64,000 bases of DNA from Strongylocentrotus droebachiensis (Eukaryota > Echinodermata > Echinoidea > Camarodonta > Strongylocentrotidae): assembly GCA_035222895.1 (NCBI GenBank), contig JAVYIG010005332.1:62001-126000 (forward strand), given 5' to 3'. Below, one piece after another: positions 59,917 through 64,000 of the stretch (positions within the stretch are counted from its first letter, which is position 1; each line of letters begins with the position of its first letter). The notes under the pieces were generated by a model. That model made no database searches, was not told the DNA's origin, and was given only the letters and a program-made list of their open reading frames with translations. Both the position numbers and the translations under genes were made by a program.

Positions 59917-62900
59917 TCATAACTGTAAGGGAAAGAAACAAAAAAAAATCCCAATGTTTAAACCAAGGAAGAATGGAGAAAATCCAGTTGCTTCTGATTT
60001 TGTACAGTTGTACGCATGTACAACCTTGGGGAGATGGTCTTTCCAATTGGCCTTTTCTGTGGACGTAAGGGTGCGTAGCATTGACAACAGGGTCCGATTG
60101 AATCGTTCCACCTGTCCATTTCCTTCTGGGTGATAAGGGGTAGTCCTGGAATGCTTGATGTTGGCTAGCATTTCCAGTCGACGGAACAGGCGATTTTCAA
60201 ATTCACCACCCTGGTCGTGATGGATACGTTGAGGAAAACCAAACTGCAAGATGAAGTTATTGAATATCTTATCTGCAACAGTTTTTGCCGTCTTATCTCT
60301 GGTGGGATATGCCTGGGCTAGCTTTGTGAAGTGATCCATGACGACTAGGATGTACTCGTAACCACCCTTGGATTTCTCTAGATGAAGGAAGTCAATGGAT
60401 ACGAGTTCTAGCGGCTGAGTACTGGTTATGCTTGTCATAGGTGCCCTGATCTGTCTGGCTGGTTTCTTATCCTTAAGACAACTGCAGCTCGATGTAATAA
60501 ACCTGGTTATATCACCTTCCATTCCTGGCCAGTAGAATCGTTGTCTCGCCAACTGCGTGACTCTCTCTGGTCCAAGGTGGCCCATGTTGACATGAAGTTC
60601 TTGGTACACCAGCTGCCTATATTTACCAGGAAGAACCAGTTGATTGCGGTTTGCAGTCTTTCGACGCAGGATGCCATGATCATCAACCACTAGTCTATTC
60701 CATTCATGAAGTAGCTTCCTGACCTCTTTGGGCATTTTCTTCCTTTCAGGGGGAGACAATTGCTTTCCACGTTGCTTGAGGTCCAGGACAACAGAGATAG
60801 TGGGATCATTCTTCTGAGTGGCTCGTAGTTCTTCCGTTGTTAGTTGGGGCAGTCCTGTTGAAATGTGAATATTTGATACTTGAGCAGGGATAGCTTCTGA
60901 GCCTGGGAGAGCCAGGTTCCAAGGTACATCCTCATTCACCTGAATCCCATGATGTACTGCCTGTATCACTGGTCTGGTGATTTCCTCTGAGTACCCCGGC
61001 ATGGCTGGAAGAGTGAGGGGTTCTCGCGATAAGGTATCAGCATCTCCGTTACTCTTTCCTGGACGATACTTGATGCTGAAATGAAAATCAGCCAGCTCAC
61101 CAACCCACCTCATTCCTGTGGCGTTCAGTTTCGCAGACGTCAACACATATGTTAGTGGGTTGTTGTCTGTGTATACGACAAAGGGAGGAGAGTAGTACAA
61201 ATAGTCGCGGAACCTTTCACAGATCGCCCATTTCAATGCCAGGAACTCCAGTTTTCCGGAATGTAGATGGTAGTTCTTCTCTGCGGGGGTGAGGGAACGA
61301 GAAGCGTATGCTATTACCCTCAACTTGCCGTCCTGCTTCTGGTATAGCACCGCTCCAAGTCCTTCATGGGAGGCATCTGTATGCACTACAAAAGGCTTTT
61401 CGAAGTCTGGGTAGGCCATGATGGGAGCTATGAGAAGACTGTCTATCAGAGATGAAAGGGCTGATTTGTGACACTCTTTCCACTCAATGGGTGTACTGGA
61501 AGGAAGGGAGTTAGATTTCTGTTTTGTGGATCTCTTCTTTACAGGCTTGGGTTGAGACTGATTCACTGACAAGAATTGGTACAGACATGCAGCTCTTCGG
61601 GAGAAGTTAGGAATGTATCTGCGATAGTATCCCACCAATCCAAGCAACTTGCGAAGGTCTCCTACGGTAGCTGGTGTCTTCTCCTTTAGCATACGAACTG
61701 CTTCGGTATCGTTTGGGTCAGCCTGATGTCCGTCTTTGGACACAATCCGTCCTAGATATTTTACCTGACTCTGAAAGAACTTGCATTTGGCTGGCTTTAG
61801 TTTAATGCCTTTCTTCTTCAGTCGATGCAATACCTTCTGTAGGTGGGCGACATGTTCGTCAAATGTGGTGCTGTATACCAGAATGTCGTCGAGGTATACT
61901 GTGCATATCTCTCCACTAAGATCATCCAGACAATTTTCCATGCAACGCTGGAAAACAGCAGGGGCATTGGTTAGGCCAAACGGGATGCGGTTCCACTCAT
62001 AAAGGCCCCATGGGGTGATGAAGGCTGTGAGGGGTTTACTGCTTTCCGCCATGAACCCCTGGTGGTATGCCTTCCCCTGATCTAGTGTTGTAAACCATGC
62101 ATTTCCACCCAGGCTGTCCAGCACTTCTTGGATGCGGGGAATCGGTTGTCTGTCTGGTATTGTCTTCTGATTGAGTTGGCGATAGTCGATACATAGCCTC
62201 AACGTCCCATCCTTCTTCCTGACGCATACAACAGGTGAAGAATATGGAGAACTGGATTTTCTGATCCATCCCTTCTCCAGCAGATTTGCCACATAATCTT
62301 TCACCTCTCTGTACAATGGTCGGGGTACGGCCATGTAAGTCCTTTGAACAGGCGTTGGGTCATTGAGACTGATGTTCATCTGCAGATCTGAAATAGATCC
62401 GATATCTTCATCTCCCATGCAGAAAACATCACGCTCTGCATCTAACACACCCAGGAGTTTCTCTTGTTGTTGTGTCGAAAGATGTCTCACATCAAAGTTG
62501 TCACGAAAGGATTGGGTAGGTGGGTCAGTAGTTACTTGATTCACTCTGGTGTTATGAGTCTCATCAGTCGGGATGTGATGGTGCACAGATGAAATTCCAT
62601 GCAGGTGCCCCAGGACTGTCTTCTTCGGAATCACAATAGGACGAGATGAAGCGTTTGTGACCAGGACTTGCACTCTGCATGAACTTCCACGATTCACCTC
62701 CACTAGGAATGGGTCGATGCCCAGGCCAGCGTCAAACAATGAGTTCTCCTCGTCAGGCTCGAATAGGCAACGAGTCTTCTCTGGAGCACTGGTATGCGTC
62801 CTACATGCAACCCTCATACTCTTGCCAGGTGGTAGCACTGTTACCTGGTTTACTCTGACCATCGGGTAGACATCGATTTTGGTGGCTCCGATAATAGAGA

Positions 62901-63555
62901 TGATGCTGCTTACTATCTTAGGGGAACAACTCATTGCTGATGCTAGAGCTTTATGCATCGCATCAGGGGAGGTAGACGGGTTAATGAGCAGGGCTTCAAT
63001 TACATTAAAGCCAATGATGGCATTCTCGCTGATGGTGTTATCTCCTACTACCAAAAATGGGACTTGAATCTCAGCCTCTCCACTGCCCCCAATCTGCACT
63101 GTTAGTTCAACATATCCGCTGAAAGGGAGATCAGTTTTATTTGCAACTGACAATCGTAGATCCTGATCCTGAAGGAGGTTTGAAATGGGCTGGGCCTGTT
63201 TTTGAGGGAGTGAGTCTTTGAGCCATGAGTCAGAGATTAGGGAGACTTGGGCACCAGTATCCCACAATGCTTGTGTTGCTTGTCCTTGGATAAAACATTG
63301 AAGCATACATTTTTTTCCAATTAATTTTGCTATTTTGTTCTGGGATCGGGTGGGGAAACTTGTCTTGGTGTCTACTTGGGATTGCTGCTTGGGACTTACT
63401 GGTTGTCTCCTCGGGGGCACGACCCGTCCCGTAGTGGTGCCCGCTGGTCGTTTCCCGCCGTGCATCCTCTGGCGAGGTGTCCAGCACTCCCGCACTTGAA
63501 GCAATGGCGACACTGTCGACCTTCCCCTTTCTTCCTGCATGCGGTGCAGCCCCAT
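59917..63555 (-). CDS. pol: Gypsy pol polyprotein, integrase end truncated
   Basis: A 1212-codon frame; the displayed Met is probably not used, because the frame is entered by -1 frameshifting from gag. Domains by residue: aspartic protease with DTGA at 99-102; reverse transcriptase from about 400, with YLDD at 554-557; RNase H about 715-845 (D727, E770, D797 and a late Asp); integrase with a zinc-binding H-x4-H...C-x-C region, then D, D-x35-E ending in GQVE. The frame stops soon after SPFFL in integrase, with a short unrelated tail, and only about 40 bp lie between it and the polypurine tract. Related elements carry a further 100 or more residues there. The zinc-region first Cys is shifted by one (C-x-C where C-x2-C is usual). 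No stops occur elsewhere, so the copy is young. Confidence 0.94.
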   Translation of the reverse strand: MGLHRMQEERGRSTVSPLLQVRECWTPRQRMHGGKRPAGTTTGRVVPPRRQPVSPKQQSQVDTKTSFPTRSQNKIAKLIGKKCMLQCFIQGQATQALWDTGAQVSLISDSWLKDSLPQKQAQPISNLLQDQDLRLSVANKTDLPFSGYVELTVQIGGSGEAEIQVPFLVVGDNTISENAIIGFNVIEALLINPSTSPDAMHKALASAMSCSPKIVSSIISIIGATKIDVYPMVRVNQVTVLPPGKSMRVACRTHTSAPEKTRCLFEPDEENSLFDAGLGIDPFLVEVNRGSSCRVQVLVTNASSRPIVIPKKTVLGHLHGISSVHHHIPTDETHNTRVNQVTTDPPTQSFRDNFDVRHLSTQQQEKLLGVLDAERDVFCMGDEDIGSISDLQMNISLNDPTPVQRTYMAVPRPLYREVKDYVANLLEKGWIRKSSSPYSSPVVCVRKKDGTLRLCIDYRQLNQKTIPDRQPIPRIQEVLDSLGGNAWFTTLDQGKAYHQGFMAESSKPLTAFITPWGLYEWNRIPFGLTNAPAVFQRCMENCLDDLSGEICTVYLDDILVYSTTFDEHVAHLQKVLHRLKKKGIKLKPAKCKFFQSQVKYLGRIVSKDGHQADPNDTEAVRMLKEKTPATVGDLRKLLGLVGYYRRYIPNFSRRAACLYQFLSVNQSQPKPVKKRSTKQKSNSLPSSTPIEWKECHKSALSSLIDSLLIAPIMAYPDFEKPFVVHTDASHEGLGAVLYQKQDGKLRVIAYASRSLTPAEKNYHLHSGKLEFLALKWAICERFRDYLYYSPPFVVYTDNNPLTYVLTSAKLNATGMRWVGELADFHFSIKYRPGKSNGDADTLSREPLTLPAMPGYSEEITRPVIQAVHHGIQVNEDVPWNLALPGSEAIPAQVSNIHISTGLPQLTTEELRATQKNDPTISVVLDLKQRGKQLSPPERKKMPKEVRKLLHEWNRLVVDDHGILRRKTANRNQLVLPGKYRQLVYQELHVNMGHLGPERVTQLARQRFYWPGMEGDITRFITSSCSCLKDKKPARQIRAPMTSITSTQPLELVSIDFLHLEKSKGGYEYILVVMDHFTKLAQAYPTRDKTAKTVADKIFNNFILQFGFPQRIHHDQGGEFENRLFRRLEMLANIKHSRTTPYHPEGNGQVERFNRTLLSMLRTLTSTEKANWKDHLPKVVHAYNCTKSEATGFSPFFLGLNIGIFFCFFPLQL

Positions 63556-64000
63556 TCCAGTAGAGAGCGTTGTCTTGCTGGGCCTTGTCTCTCACGAACA
63601 GGAGCTGGACTACTATCTCGGATGGCCGCAATCTCTGCCCTGATCAGAGCCTTGATCTCCTTATGGATGCTGCTCATGTCCATTTTGGCCTCTGATGTTT
63701 CTTGTATGATATTGACTTGGGCTGGCGTCCTCCTCTTCTGCTTATTCAGCCGCTCCGTCTCATTATTGGCGGCAAGGTTGATTTTTTCTAAAAGGTCCTC
63801 GTCGCTAGCTGCTGAGTCATTCAGGTAAGGCTTCATATCATTTCTTACCCCTTCATTTGTTATGCCGGTCAAGGCAGAGTGCCTGAACATGTTCTCCACT
63901 AGAGAACTATCATACCGAAATGACGACCCGGCCTCCTGTGACACGAACATGATTTTTTGTTTTAGGGCGAGCAGCCTTAATAAGAAATCATGGGGCGACT
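63396..64000 (-). CDS. gag: Gypsy gag, C-terminal part with zinc knuckle
   Basis: Open from the window end to a stop at 63396-63398; the true start is outside. The product has a helical capsid-like segment, a basic linker and one CCHC knuckle, [14 protein letters not shown] (C-x2-C-x4-H-x4-C), preceded by another Cys pair (CTAC, CRHC). The knuckle binds RNA in packaging. The frame overlaps pol by at least 160 bp and is offset so that a -1 shift is needed. Confidence 0.88.
   Translation of the reverse strand, partial: SPHDFLLRLLALKQKIMFVSQEAGSSFRYDSSLVENMFRHSALTGITNEGVRNDMKPYLNDSAASDEDLLEKINLAANNETERLNKQKRRTPAQVNIIQETSEAKMDMSSIHKEIKALIRAEIAAIRDSSPAPVRERQGPARQRSLLEWGCTACRKKGEGRQCRHCFKCGSAGHLARGCTAGNDQRAPLRDGSCPRGDNQ
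63415..63456 (-). promoter_or_regulatory. Programmed -1 frameshift signal at the gag/pol overlap
   Basis: On the minus strand GGGAAAC (63456-63450) lies in the gag frame as G_GGA_AAC, an X_XXY_YYZ slippery heptamer. After a 7-nt spacer, GGGCAC (63442-63437) can pair with GTGCCC (63420-63415); three further pairs (ACT with GGT) lie inside a C-C mismatch, leaving an 8-nt loop. A -1 slip enters exactly the pol frame (GKRPAGT). Motif, phase, spacing and structure all agree. Function is inferred. Confidence 0.85.

Larger units (their letters stand above)
57969..64000 (-). mobile_element. Ty3/gypsy LTR retrotransposon (5' part beyond the window)
   Basis: Minus-strand element: 3' LTR at 57969-59868, polypurine tract at 59869-59880, pol, then gag running off the window end. 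A five-base flank GTAAA (57964-57968) is the expected half of a target duplication; the other half lies beyond 64000. It sits inside the separase intron after exon 19, antisense to the host gene. Domain order protease, reverse transcriptase, RNase H, integrase marks Ty3/gypsy. It is an endogenous genomic copy and integrase is truncated. Confidence 0.93.

Noticed and set aside
62657..63067. Plus-strand frames of 60-70 codons opposite pol
   Set aside because: They are antisense shadows of the protease and linker part of the gypsy pol frame.

Overview
The window looks like genomic DNA of an echinoid (sea urchin). It has AT-rich, intron-rich animal gene structure and a TU-type foldback transposon of the kind known from Strongylocentrotus. 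It also carries DIRS-type, Crypton-type, CR1-like, Ty3/gypsy and many MITE-type repeats. No prokaryotic, rRNA, tRNA or CRISPR feature is visible. The species is inferred; only the repeat and gene content is seen.

Two protein genes are supported, arranged head to head. On the minus strand, the first coding exon of CFAP410 (C21orf2, a leucine-rich-repeat cilium protein) lies at 33807-33886. A 19-nt microexon at 1939-1957 continues the conserved sequence in frame, so nearly all of the left half of the window (1958-33806) reads as one intron of about 31.8 kb; the rest of the gene lies beyond base 1. That intron holds simple repeats, a TTAA-flanked MITE (7215-7588), a 3.07-kb TU-like foldback element (18230-21297), and a hAT-like repeat (31438-33115) into which a TTAA-flanked element (31916-33062) has inserted.

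On the plus strand, 19 coding exons of separase (ESPL1) run from the start codon at 36022 to the donor after 57958. They give 2273 codons with every splice phase consistent. They encode the long N-terminal helical part, a disordered basic linker with AT-hook-like motifs and two separase-type cleavage consensus sites, and the first part of the C-terminal peptidase C50 region. The catalytic His and Cys exons are not in the window. The interval between the two genes carries paired CCAAT boxes and a CDE/CHR-like pair, as in G2/M promoters, followed by a 484-bp palindrome in the inferred 5' UTR intron.

Separase introns are rich in mobile elements: a 513-bp hAT-like copy (36135-36647), an 880-bp Tc1/mariner-type palindrome (38909-39788), two hAT-type MITEs with perfect 8-bp duplications (40143-40310 and 41238-42108), a LINE ORF1 relic (44525-45129), and in intron 10 a cluster of a DIRS-type recombinase fragment, a LINE endonuclease fragment and a Crypton recombinase relic (47930-50545). 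Ten bases after the last visible donor, a Ty3/gypsy element begins on the minus strand (57969 to beyond 64000). It has a 1.9-kb LTR, a pol truncated in integrase, and an intact gag/pol overlap with a slippery heptamer and downstream hairpin.
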